From the NCBI GenBank assembly GCA_000432515.1, contig HF996029.1, positions 1 to 35,225 on the forward strand: a stretch of DNA of 35,225 nt, read 5' to 3'. Below, piece after piece: positions 17,301-24,336 of the stretch (its first letter is position 1; the number at the start of each line of letters is the position of its first letter). The notes under the pieces are model-generated. The model was not told the origin of the DNA. It saw only the letters and a list, made by a program, of their open reading frames with translations, and did no database searches. The DNA comes from Bacteroides sp. CAG:545 (lineage in GTDB: Bacteria; Bacteroidota; Bacteroidia; Bacteroidales; UBA932). Position numbers and translations under genes: made by a program.

Positions 17301-18299
17301 CGCCACGCCCATTATCGCCGCTCCCGCTCCGACTGCGATGCCGGAAATGCTGCCCTGAATGAGCCAGGACAATGCCAAGGCGAACAATGCGCCGTACAAC
17401 ACCGGGCACAATATCAGGAACACGGAGCGTTTCCGCTTGAACACCGCGAGGATGAACAGGACTATGATTATGAGGGCTACTATCGATGTGGAATAGGTGT
17501 CGCGTTTTATCTGTCGTGCGTTATACACGCTCATGACCGGGCCACCGAAATAGTGGAGCGAAATGCTCGGGAATTCTTCGGCGAGGGTGTCCAATGCATT
17601 GTCTATCAGATTCACGAGGTCGTCGTTGTGGGCGGTCTCGCCTGACGGGAATGCGGGTTCGATGAAGGTCAGCATTGTCCTGCCGTCCGGGGTGAAGACG
17701 TGGCCTGAGCGGACTTTGTATTCGGATACTGGGTTCAGTTCGGCTGTGCGTCCGAGTACGCTGCTTCCTATGGCCAACGGATCTGCGAGTATGTAGTCCT
17801 TCATCGCAAATCCGGCCGGAGATATCAGGTTCACATAGTCGTTCATTATGGCGGAATCGACTGCTGAAGGACGGTCCAGTTCTTCCAGACGCCGGAAATC
17901 GCTGTCATCCATCAGGCACGGAAGATGGCCGAGGATGAAGTTCATCATTTCGCTTATGTCGGCCTGTCCGACTTCGCACATATAATTGTCTATCAGACTC
18001 TTGTCCTCCGAATCGGAAAACAGTTCGCCGAGTCGCTCCGATGCTTCTGACAGCAGATTGTCGTCTTCCTGCTCAGGAGTGAACATCACGACTATCTTGT
18101 CGCTCACTTTCAGGTGAGAATAGACGTCCGCGAGATGCGATGAGTTCTTGGATGACGGGAAGAATGAGGTGACGTTCTCTTCAAACTCGATCTGCGATGC
18201 CATCAGGCACATTGACAACACGCTGAGTATCAGCGTTATCCAAAACACCGTCTTATGCGAGCGGAACCAGATATATAGTCGTGTGAAGATTTTAGACAT
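14301..18299 (-). CDS. MMPL/RND-type exporter fused to PlsC acyltransferase and SAM methyltransferase
   Basis: A 1332-residue fusion. Residues 1-850 form an MMPL transporter: one membrane segment near 12-33, a periplasmic loop, a five-helix bundle, a second loop rich in charged residues and a second bundle with FGMGDDFSIFILEG. After another membrane segment comes a PlsC-type acyltransferase (NHQSSLD at about 953-959 giving HX4D; FPEGTR at about 1020-1025). The last 200 residues are a class I methyltransferase with DIGCGMGQ at about 1163-1170. The start at 18299 is chosen since it gives MSKIFTRLYIWFRSHK just before the first helix and overlaps the upstream stop by eight bases. In related lipid-pigment clusters these three activities are usually encoded separately. 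Likely moves or modifies an acyl lipid at the inner membrane; substrate unknown. Confidence 0.88.
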   Translation of the reverse strand: MSKIFTRLYIWFRSHKTVFWITLILSVLSMCLMASQIEFEENVTSFFPSSKNSSHLADVYSHLKVSDKIVVMFTPEQEDDNLLSEASERLGELFSDSEDKSLIDNYMCEVGQADISEMMNFILGHLPCLMDDSDFRRLEELDRPSAVDSAIMNDYVNLISPAGFAMKDYILADPLAIGSSVLGRTAELNPVSEYKVRSGHVFTPDGRTMLTFIEPAFPSGETAHNDDLVNLIDNALDTLAEEFPSISLHYFGGPVMSVYNARQIKRDTYSTSIVALIIIVLFILAVFKRKRSVFLILCPVLYGALFALALSWLIQGSISGIAVGAGAAIMGVALSYSIHLLAHQNHVHTIEQLLDELCSPMIIGSVTTIGAFAGLLFTSSKLLQDFGLFASLTLLGTMIFCLVFLPQFLTAQADLREGRILRGIEKFSSYPFHKNKWLVGALIILTVVCTYMSTKVGFDSDMMDLTYWEPKLKEAETILSSKTEVNAEAGVAVGTGKSVAEESESGEKSLSGVAEGVQVNEKSVMFVSVGKTAGEAFAAQKKTLAQLDSLKAKGLILSYSGGGSFVRSQAEQQANLAKWQAWWTEERVARLKSEVAEAAVKYGFREDSFDAALTSLVNNCETIDYFSGESMPEAVSAWFGNSDDLKMLITRVGLDESRIDQVYGTFSDRADLVIFDQAYFANQAAKSINDDFYLILFISSCLIFFVLWLSYGRLELALLSFLPMAVGWLIITGIMGILGVQFNIVNIILSTFIFGMGDDFSIFILEGLLHKYKTGHELLNSHKTAIFFSSFTMIVGIGALIFAKHPALHSIALITILGMVAVVLISYTAEPLIFNAFVTRPTSQGRPPYTFGMIVRNLAFYVPTVLGCFIILVLTLLLLCLPIRRIHKQALVSKMLHVGCKVLVAVTPVIKSVRIDRELVDPEEKDGSDVKANNARQSGASCSTVEPGIIVANHQSSLDIILLMAAFPKVKFFVADWVKNSPLFGPIAEYLGYYVRSEGYEGSLTNLKKDIEQGWSLVIFPEGTRTTDGTIRRFHKGAFYLASQVNAPVTPVVFYGNWRIMPKNHCFTITRGLSVMQVLETVKTENIDYHDLAKRVATLVKESYAKLCGRYDGPENPYFAATLASAYIYKGPVTEWYVRVKMKMEKNYAFFDSMLPDTGQITDIGCGMGQMDFMLSMYKSRRRILGIDYDDEKITVAQHCWLNKCLGGLSFRCEDASQAELPESDAFIISDMMHYLSAEKQLELIQRCASKLKSGGLILVRDSDSENAEGQKITALSEVFSTKILRFNRTDGELSYISQSRMEEIARKTGLSMKVKANDEITSNTFYILRLE

Positions 18300-19545
18300 T
18301 GGATGCAGGTTTATCAGGGGATTTCCGGAAAATGGCCAGCAGGGACATCGAGAGGCACCAGCTGAATGCCGACAGGAGCGCGCCGAAGACAATGCTGCCT
18401 ACCACATATTGCAGAAGCATTGATCCGATAGATGCGAGCGTTATGTTTTCCGGCGTCAGCAGCACCGGTTTGGCGAACAGGACGCATCCGACCCAGTATC
18501 CGGCAAATATGATGAACGGAATGAGGGGCGGAAGGCTTATGTTCGATGCCACGAGCGTAATGACTTTGTTCAGTTTCAGCAGATGGGCCAATGCAAATGC
18601 GCATATCATCTGATATCCCCAGATCGGGGCCACGCCCATGAACACGCCGAGCGCTATCGCTGACGCTATCCTCACATTGCTCTCAGGCGAATGAATTATA
18701 TATCTGTCAATGAATGATTTACAATTCTTCCACGTTAGCTTTCTGAAGAAGTTCACGGGCCAACGCCAGAGCAGGCAATACAGTACGAGGATGGTGTTCA
18801 GTATGCTGATTTTCGTAAAGTCACGGAATGGCTTGAAGTGCGAGACGCGTTCTCCTTCAGGCGGATAATAGACGCGGATAGGGACATTGACGACATTTGT
18901 TCCTCTCCATGCGGAGAAGACGAGGATTTCGAGTTCGAATTCGTATCCGCCGGTGAGAAATCTCGAGCCCAATTCGATCTTGTCGAGCGGGTAGGCTCTG
19001 TAGCCGGACTGCGTGTCGTCGAGGCGTATTCCGGTTTCGAGTTTGTACCAGAAATTGGAGAAACGGTTCGCGAATGTATTCTTGCCGGGCATTCCCTCGG
19101 CCCGCAGGTTCCGTGCCCCGACTATCAGTGTACCAGGCATTTTGCTTATCGATTCCGCGAAAATCGGGAGGTCTGAAGGATAATGCTGTCCGTCGGAGTC
19201 AATGCTGATGGCATACTTGAAGCCGTATCTTTTCGCATAGACCATTCCGCACAGGAGCGCCACGCCCTTGCCCTGGTTTTTCTCTTGGGTCAATGATTTT
19301 ATGGCATCTCCGAATGACCGGATGATTTCCGGTGTCGTGTCAGTGCTGCCGTCATCCACAACTATCACGTCTTCAGAGTATTGCAGGACTTCGGAGATGA
19401 CGTGCGAGAGTGTTCCGTCGTTGTTGTAGGTCGGGATTATCACGCAGCAGCCCAGGTCTTTCAAGGCTTTGCGGCACTCTTGAGGAGATTTAGCCACAGC
19501 ATTGTTCGCTTCCGGCGCGTAGTTATATGTCTCGTTTTCTGGCAT
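18292..19545 (-). CDS. Glycosyltransferase family 2 fused to DUF2062
   Basis: A 417-residue protein. Residues about 33-250 are a DPM1/DPG-synthase-like GT2 domain with IIPTYNNDGTL, VVDDGSTDTTPEI, and SIDSDGQHYPSDLP carrying the DxD. The last 150 residues hold a DUF2062 domain with several membrane helices (IASAIALGVFMGVAPIWGYQ, and later ones). GT2-DUF2062 proteins are typical of Bacteroidetes lipid/pigment clusters beside LolA and MMPL genes. The likely job is transfer of a sugar to a membrane lipid on the cytoplasmic face. It overlaps the MMPL fusion gene by eight bases and follows the lipoprotein gene by six. Confidence 0.9.
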   Translation of the reverse strand: MPENETYNYAPEANNAVAKSPQECRKALKDLGCCVIIPTYNNDGTLSHVISEVLQYSEDVIVVDDGSTDTTPEIIRSFGDAIKSLTQEKNQGKGVALLCGMVYAKRYGFKYAISIDSDGQHYPSDLPIFAESISKMPGTLIVGARNLRAEGMPGKNTFANRFSNFWYKLETGIRLDDTQSGYRAYPLDKIELGSRFLTGGYEFELEILVFSAWRGTNVVNVPIRVYYPPEGERVSHFKPFRDFTKISILNTILVLYCLLWRWPVNFFRKLTWKNCKSFIDRYIIHSPESNVRIASAIALGVFMGVAPIWGYQMICAFALAHLLKLNKVITLVASNISLPPLIPFIIFAGYWVGCVLFAKPVLLTPENITLASIGSMLLQYVVGSIVFGALLSAFSWCLSMSLLAIFRKSPDKPASNV

Positions 19546-19551
19546 CGTGCG

Positions 19552-19965
19552 TTACATTGATAATGATTTTCTGAGTTTGGAAGCGAGGAATGCCGAGAAG
19601 GCATCTCTGCTTATGGCGTCTGCGACGTAGTTGGTGACGTAACTGTCTCTGGAGACTGTCATGTCGAACAATGTCATTCCGAAATATGTGGTTCCGACTA
19701 CTCTCCACGAGCCTTCCTCAACAGGTTTGGCGAGCATTATTCCTGACAGTTGCCGTTTCCCCATGCCCAATGTAAATGTAAAGGTGCGCGGTTCGGCACT
19801 GCCGCTTTCGTCCGCATTAGTCTGGACGGCTGCAGACTCGAATGTCGCGGTCTGTTCCTGGACATTCTGGGCCTTAGGCAGTTCGGAAACGAGGAGTTTC
19901 GGAAAGCAGGAGGTCGTCAATGCGAGGCTAACGCATATTGAAGACAGTCTGAGGTATCGCCGCAT
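19552..19965 (-). CDS. Small predicted lipoprotein of the LolA-MMPL operon
   Basis: From the ATG at 19965 the product has 137 residues and begins MRRYLRLSSICVSLALTTSC, a signal peptide ending in a lipobox-like LTTSC; an earlier in-frame ATG at 20010 would place 15 extra residues before it and is less likely. The mature part has a Ser/Ala/Thr/Glu-rich linker and a compact C-terminal domain (RTFTFTLGMGKRQLSGIML, then GTTYFGMTLFDMTVS). Small lipoproteins of the DUF3261 type sit at this place in aryl-polyene clusters; a match to that family is my guess. It overlaps the 3' end of lolA. Confidence 0.7.
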   Translation of the reverse strand: MRRYLRLSSICVSLALTTSCFPKLLVSELPKAQNVQEQTATFESAAVQTNADESGSAEPRTFTFTLGMGKRQLSGIMLAKPVEEGSWRVVGTTYFGMTLFDMTVSRDSYVTNYVADAISRDAFSAFLASKLRKSLSM

Positions 19966-20632
19966 TGAATTTCTTATCTGTAAAGTCATACATCGTATAG
20001 TCGGAAGCATTCTCGTACATGGTCAGCCGGTTCACGGACAAGTCCTTGCGGTTCAGCAGGATAACCATCTTGTCGATATATGCGCGGACTGTCTTCGATT
20101 TCGGGACGATGGTGAGTCTGTAATCGGCTGATGACTCTTCCACGTTCACGGCGAAATCAGCGCCAAGCTTGGTCAAATCTCCTGTCATACAGGATGTTAT
20201 GAGTGTGCTCATCTGGTCCATCATGGGATTTCCCTTGGTGTCAATGACGGAGGCCTTGCCGACGTTTACGGTCTTGATCTTATCACCGTTGATGACGATT
20301 TCGTAGGCGACCGGTGTACGGTAGTCGAGGCAGATCTTGTCGGTCTTCTGCCAGTAGAACCGTCCTTCGGATTTCATTTCCCGGCTGAATACGCTCAGAT
20401 ACTTCGTCTGGACGAATTTCGCCTGAATCGTGGTCAATGCCGATGTCTTGGACGCCAGTTCTTCTCTGAACGCCGCCATGTCCGCAACTGCCTTATAGCC
20501 GGCCGCAGTCCCCTGCTTCAACGCCATTCCGGACATTGTCCCTGGCATCGCCACCGACAGGAACGCCTCCCCAGACAGCCCAAACTGCGCCGCCATCAAT
20601 ATTCCTATCCCTAATATGCTCAATCTATTCAT
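19928..20632 (-). CDS. lolA: Outer-membrane lipoprotein carrier LolA-like protein
   Basis: A 234-residue secreted protein: hydrophobic signal (LSILGIGILMAAQFGLSG), then a LolA fold with TIQAKFVQTKYLSVFSREM, SEGRFYWQKTDKICLDYRTP and DGDKI-like ING-DKIKTVNVG. LolA carries lipoproteins through the periplasm; the extra copies found in aryl-polyene or flexirubin-type clusters are thought to carry the lipid product. Here it is the first gene of a six-gene operon with a GT2, an MMPL fusion and an acyltransferase, so the cluster-specific role is more likely than housekeeping lipoprotein sorting. Confidence 0.88.
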   Translation of the reverse strand: MNRLSILGIGILMAAQFGLSGEAFLSVAMPGTMSGMALKQGTAAGYKAVADMAAFREELASKTSALTTIQAKFVQTKYLSVFSREMKSEGRFYWQKTDKICLDYRTPVAYEIVINGDKIKTVNVGKASVIDTKGNPMMDQMSTLITSCMTGDLTKLGADFAVNVEESSADYRLTIVPKSKTVRAYIDKMVILLNRKDLSVNRLTMYENASDYTMYDFTDKKFNAAIPQTVFNMR

Positions 20633-20653
20633 ATCTTATTTCTATTCATCTGA

Positions 20654-20661
20654 CAAATATA
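20654..20661 (-). promoter_or_regulatory. Candidate -7 box for the lolA operon
   Basis: TATATTTG on the minus strand is a perfect match to TAnnTTTG, 21 bases upstream of the lolA start. No good -33 box was found at the usual spacing, so this is only half a promoter. Confidence 0.4.
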
Positions 20662-20707
20662 GCGAAATTGCCGCCGTGACAGCCGGAGCACCCGTGCTAT
20701 TTAACAA

Positions 20708-20919
20708 GTCGTCATCAGACGACCGGCCGGGTCCGGGTATTTGCTCCTGCAAATACGTAGAGGACGTAAAGGCCGCACAAAACGTCGAGGGTCGAGGCCC
20801 GGAGGTTGCGCTTGTGAGGACTTGCCGCCCTCGGCACTAGAGGGAGGGGCCCACGAAGTGGGAGGGCTTGGTCCTCACAAGTGCTCCTCTGGGGCACAAC
20901 ACTAACAATATTGTGCCCC
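20708..20919. repeat. Palindrome-rich intergenic element (candidate REP/BIME-like repeat or structured RNA)
   Basis: Within 212 bases there are six perfect inverted repeats: GTCGTC/GACGAC (20708-20723, loop of 4); GTATTTGC/GCAAATAC (20737-20756, loop of 4); an outer stem CTTGTGAGGAC/GTCCTCACAAG (20811-20821 with 20871-20881); inside it CCCTC/GAGGG (20828-20844) and CCCAC/GTGGG (20850-20862, loop of 3); and GGGGCACAA/TTGTGCCCC (20891-20919). The outer stem with two inner hairpins could fold as a three-way junction. It has no T-run after the hairpins and contains no plausible gene. The clustering and G+C-rich stems look like dispersed extragenic palindromes, or a structured RNA; copy number in the genome would decide. 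It fills most of the 305-base gap between lolA and the DUF4886 gene. Confidence 0.6.
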
Positions 20920-20937
20920 TTGTCCAAGCTATCACTT

Positions 20938-21867
20938 CTATTCACTGCGGAATCGTTTCATTATAGTGACGCGATACGGATGACGGACTGCGAGATGGGC
21001 AGCATTTTGCGCCACCGACTTCTTGCCCTCATCTACAGAATCCGGCGCATAGGAATTGCCCACAACACACTTTCCGGAAATCGCCTCAAACCACGTGCAG
21101 GCAGCAGTATAACGGCCATAATTCAGCTCCAGATGGTAACCGTCCCTGTTGAACTTGTCCCCAACATACGAAGTCCTCGCATTCTGAATCGCAGTACCAG
21201 ACGGAACAAGCACATCGAAATCATTGTCCTTCAACGCCTTCCTGGCCGCAGACACAATCGCCTCATACATCGCCATCTGGCTGTTCCCGTATTTCGGGAA
21301 ATCCCTATGGTCAGAATCCGAAGCATAAGCCCACGTCTGATGCCACACAAGCTTGAAATCCTTCTTCGGCGCATTCTCACGAAGATACGAAATCAATGAA
21401 GGCAGATACGGATTGTAAGTTTCATACAGACCGGACTTGCCGCTCGTCTGCTGGAGACTGATATAATCCCACGGCTCATCCATAACAGCATCAATCAGTC
21501 TGGTATTCGGAGTATTGGTCCGCTTCCCATCGACAATCTTCCGGTAAGCATACGCATCCTTGCCCGAAACAGAATTATTATAATGTCTCTCCAACGAGCA
21601 GCCACCTATATACATATTGCCGATTATCACCTTCATTCCGGCAGCATCGAACAGCTCGTAAAGATATTGTTCCACTGCATCCTGCGAAAAACTGTTCCCG
21701 ATCGCCAGAATCCGGATGACACCGTCCCCCTTCTTCGCCGCACCATTCTTTTCAATGCCGGCAGACTCCACCGGACCTGCAGCAAAGCCGCTGTAAGACA
21801 ATGTCAATGTCAGGAGACCGACAAAGAGAATAGCACAAAGTTTCTTATACAAAGTATTCATAATCAA
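20938..21867 (-). CDS. DUF4886 family exported SGNH-hydrolase-like protein
   Basis: A 309-residue protein with a signal peptide (LCAILFVGLLTLTLSYSGFAA) and the start IRILAIGNSFSQDAVEQYLYEL, the GNSFS block typical of DUF4886, an SGNH-like family common in Bacteroidetes. Further matches are GGCSLERHYNN, WDYISLQQTSGKSG and DGYHLELNYGRYTAACTWFE, giving the Ser, Gly, Asn and Asp/His positions of that fold. The true enzyme activity of DUF4886 is not known; ester or glycan deacylation in the periplasm is a reasonable guess. The start may be the ATG at 21861, two codons later. It lies 40 bases after the nucleoside kinase gene and could be cotranscribed with it. Confidence 0.85.
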   Translation of the reverse strand: MIMNTLYKKLCAILFVGLLTLTLSYSGFAAGPVESAGIEKNGAAKKGDGVIRILAIGNSFSQDAVEQYLYELFDAAGMKVIIGNMYIGGCSLERHYNNSVSGKDAYAYRKIVDGKRTNTPNTRLIDAVMDEPWDYISLQQTSGKSGLYETYNPYLPSLISYLRENAPKKDFKLVWHQTWAYASDSDHRDFPKYGNSQMAMYEAIVSAARKALKDNDFDVLVPSGTAIQNARTSYVGDKFNRDGYHLELNYGRYTAACTWFEAISGKCVVGNSYAPDSVDEGKKSVAQNAAHLAVRHPYRVTIMKRFRSE

Positions 21868-21907
21868 TGATTTTTAAAGATCACCAAGAGCCGTTACAGC
21901 CCACAAT

Positions 21908-23560
21908 CTATCCGATAAAGTAACGCATCAGCGAAGTAGGCGGAATCTGCTTGTCCGAAACATAGACGAAATAATGCAGGAACTTCTCAAGCCTGTGCGC
22001 CTCACTGTATTCAGGACAATTCTTAGGCACAGTAGCCAAAATCCTCTCTGCATGGCTGCGAAGCACCGCAAACTCCACAAGATAGGCAGAATTGAACAGC
22101 ACATCAGCATCCTCCTGGTACGGATAGATCCACTTCACCTCGGCACGACGCACATTCGGCCAGTTGGAAATAGTCTCCTGGGCCGTGAACGCCCCCTTGT
22201 TGAAATCCCTCACAATACGCCTCAACAGACGGTTGTCACTTGTCGGAATACAGTTATGGTCATCCAGCGAAATGCTCGTGATGGTATTTATGAATATGCG
22301 GAACTTCTCGGAATCAGGGATATTGTCCAGCAGTTTAGGATTCAGCGCATGAAGCCCCTCAATCAGAAGGATGGAGCCCTCTTCGAGCGCCAGTTTCTTC
22401 CCATTGTATTCCCGGATACCGGTAACGAAGTTATACTCAGGAACTTCCACGGTCTCACCGGAAATAAGCTTCAGCACATCCTTCTGCAACGCGGCATGGT
22501 CCACAGTATCAAAATTGTCGAAATCATAACTGCCGTCCGGAAGCTTCGGCGTATCCAGTCTGTTCACGAAATAATCGTCTGTAGAGAAAGACACCGGATG
22601 CAGACCGCAGGCCTTCAGCTGCACACTCAGACGCTTGCAGAACGTGCTCTTGCCGCTGCTGGTCGGGCTGGTAATCAGGACAATGCGCACCTTCTGCGGA
22701 GATTTGTACCTGCTGAATATCTCCTCCGCGATCTGGACAATCTTCTTTTCCTGCAGCGCCTCTGCCACCTGGATAAGGTCGGTCGCCTTGCCGTCGATGC
22801 AGGCCTGGTTCACGTCACCGACATTGTCCAGTCCCATTATGCGGTTCCAGCGGATAGTCTCCGCGAACACGTCGAAAGTCTTGGGCTGTTCAATGAACGG
22901 AGCCAGCTGCTCGGGCTTATGCCTGTCCGGAACTCTCAGAATCGCACCGTCACGATATGGGGTCAGGTCCCAGACCTTGAGATAGCCGGCATCAGGAACC
23001 AGTACATCATAATAATAGTCTGCAGTGTCGCCCAATGTATAATAGCTGATATATACCTCGCCGCAAGACTCCAGCAGCTTCACCTTGTCCATGTGGCCCA
23101 GTTTCCTGAACACGTCTATCGCCTCCTCGATCTGCACTTCATGCCTGTGGAACGGCGTTTTCTCCTCCACGACTTCTGTCTTACGCTGCTTTACTCGGGC
23201 CACGTCAAGTGCGGACAGCGGATTCCCGTCAGCCTTGTCTATGCTTACGAAGAAGCCCTTGGATATCGGCCTTCTCATCACCACCTTGCAATCCGGGAAA
23301 ACATCCTGCGCCGCCTTGTAGAGCAGGAAGCAGAGTGAACGGCTATAGACATTCCTTCCGCTGTACGAGCGATAGTCCAGAAATTCCACATCGCGGTTGT
23401 TATAGACCCGGAATTTCAGTCCCTGTGCGACATTATTGACCTTCGCCGCAATGATTTCATAAGGGCGTTCGAACTCAAAACTGTCTATCATTTCGAGCAG
23501 CATCGTACCCTCAGGAAACTCCTGAAAAGTACCGGTATTCTTGCAGAAAACTCTCAGCAT
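21908..23560 (-). CDS. Nucleoside (uridine-type) kinase with N-terminal extension
   Basis: A 550-residue protein. The first 70 residues look like a small TGS/ubiquitin-like domain (MLRVFCKNTGTFQEFPEG), the middle resembles threonyl-tRNA synthetase accessory-domain sequence (FHRHEVQIEEAIDVFRKLG region), and the last 270 residues are a phosphoribulokinase/uridine kinase P-loop domain with SPTSSGKST at 298-306, STDDYFVNR and LIEGLHALNP. This chimeric architecture is common and conserved in Bacteroidetes and Firmicutes as a nucleoside kinase; it phosphorylates uridine or a related nucleoside. Divergent placement opposite upp supports a pyrimidine salvage role. Confidence 0.88.
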   Translation of the reverse strand: MLRVFCKNTGTFQEFPEGTMLLEMIDSFEFERPYEIIAAKVNNVAQGLKFRVYNNRDVEFLDYRSYSGRNVYSRSLCFLLYKAAQDVFPDCKVVMRRPISKGFFVSIDKADGNPLSALDVARVKQRKTEVVEEKTPFHRHEVQIEEAIDVFRKLGHMDKVKLLESCGEVYISYYTLGDTADYYYDVLVPDAGYLKVWDLTPYRDGAILRVPDRHKPEQLAPFIEQPKTFDVFAETIRWNRIMGLDNVGDVNQACIDGKATDLIQVAEALQEKKIVQIAEEIFSRYKSPQKVRIVLITSPTSSGKSTFCKRLSVQLKACGLHPVSFSTDDYFVNRLDTPKLPDGSYDFDNFDTVDHAALQKDVLKLISGETVEVPEYNFVTGIREYNGKKLALEEGSILLIEGLHALNPKLLDNIPDSEKFRIFINTITSISLDDHNCIPTSDNRLLRRIVRDFNKGAFTAQETISNWPNVRRAEVKWIYPYQEDADVLFNSAYLVEFAVLRSHAERILATVPKNCPEYSEAHRLEKFLHYFVYVSDKQIPPTSLMRYFIG

Positions 23561-23585
23561 ATGGGAAATCGTTTTTCAAATCGTA

Positions 23586-23593
23586 CAAAAATA
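23586..23593 (-). promoter_or_regulatory. Candidate -7 box for the nucleoside kinase gene
   Basis: TATTTTTG on the minus strand fits TAnnTTTG and ends 25 bases before the kinase start codon. No clear -33 box lies at 19-21 bases, so support is limited. Confidence 0.3.
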
Positions 23594-23631
23594 GAAAAAT
23601 TATGGTAACTTTACGAAAAATTAACGGCCAA

Positions 23632-24261
23632 ATGAGCACAATTCACGTTATAGACCACCCGATGATTCAGCACAAGCTGACAATCATGAGGAAAAAGGAA
23701 ACCGGTTCCAAGGATTTCCGCGAATTACTTAAAGAAATTTCACTTCTGATGGGCTACGAGGTCACCCGCGACCTTCCGCTGGCTGATGTCGAAATCGAAA
23801 CCCCTATCTGCAAGATGACGGCGAAGAAGGTTTCAGGAAGAAAACTTGCCATCGTACCTATTCTGCGTGCAGGTATCGGCATGGTGGACGGACTCCAGAC
23901 ATTGGTACCTGTGGCAAAAGTCGGTCACATCGGCCTCTACCGCGACGAGAAGACTCACAAGCCGGTAGTTTATTACTGCAAGCTTCCTGAGGATATAAAC
24001 AAGCGCCTGGTAATCGTTACAGACCCTATGCTCGCGACAGGAGGAAGTTCCTGCGACGCATTGACGATGCTGAAGGAACGCGGATGTACCAATATCCGCC
24101 TCATGTGCCTTGTAGCAGCTCCTGAGGGAATCGCGCAGGTACAGAAAGAGCATCCGGACGTAGATATATATGTAGCGTCCGTAGATGACCACCTGAATCA
24201 GGACGCATATATCGTTCCTGGCTTGGGAGACGCTGGAGACAGGATTTTCGGCACCAAGTAA
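23632..24261 (+). CDS. upp: Uracil phosphoribosyltransferase
   Basis: From the ATG at 23632 the product has 209 residues, the usual length, and begins MSTIHVIDHPMIQHKLTIMR. It shows the uracil PRTase signatures ICKMTAKKVSGRKLAIVPIL with RAG, the PRPP-binding VTDPMLATGGSSCDA, and VDDHLNQDAYIVPGLGDAGDR near the end. It converts uracil and PRPP to UMP. An in-frame ATG at 23602 would add ten residues that homologues lack, so it is not used. It is divergent from the nucleoside kinase gene across a 71-base gap and ends at a strong terminator. Confidence 0.95.
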   Translation: MSTIHVIDHPMIQHKLTIMRKKETGSKDFRELLKEISLLMGYEVTRDLPLADVEIETPICKMTAKKVSGRKLAIVPILRAGIGMVDGLQTLVPVAKVGHIGLYRDEKTHKPVVYYCKLPEDINKRLVIVTDPMLATGGSSCDALTMLKERGCTNIRLMCLVAAPEGIAQVQKEHPDVDIYVASVDDHLNQDAYIVPGLGDAGDRIFGTK

Positions 24262-24280
24262 GCGATACAAGCAACATAAA

Positions 24281-24328
24281 ATTGCGGCATTTTCCATCAA
24301 CCGGAGAATGCCGCAATTCCTTTTATTT
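24281..24328. terminator. Bidirectional intrinsic terminator between upp and kbl
   Basis: ATTGCGGCATTTTCC (24281-24295) and GGAGAATGCCGCAAT (24303-24317) form a 15-bp stem with one G-T wobble and a 7-base loop, followed on the plus strand by tccttttattt and on the minus strand by attttatgtt. It lies 19 bases after the upp stop and between two convergent genes, so it can serve both. Confidence 0.9.
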
Positions 24329-24336
24329 CTATAATG

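Noticed and set aside
20891..20919. Intrinsic terminator of the DUF4886 gene
   Set aside because: The 9-bp hairpin lacks a T-run on either side; I kept it as part of the palindromic element.
20633..20937. Signal recognition particle RNA or other known small RNA in the palindromic gap
   Set aside because: No known conserved core sequence was recognised; structure alone is not enough to name it.
21974..23338. Long open frame (454 codons) opposite the nucleoside kinase gene
   Set aside because: Pure antisense of a well-supported gene, with no family features; a by-product of codon use.
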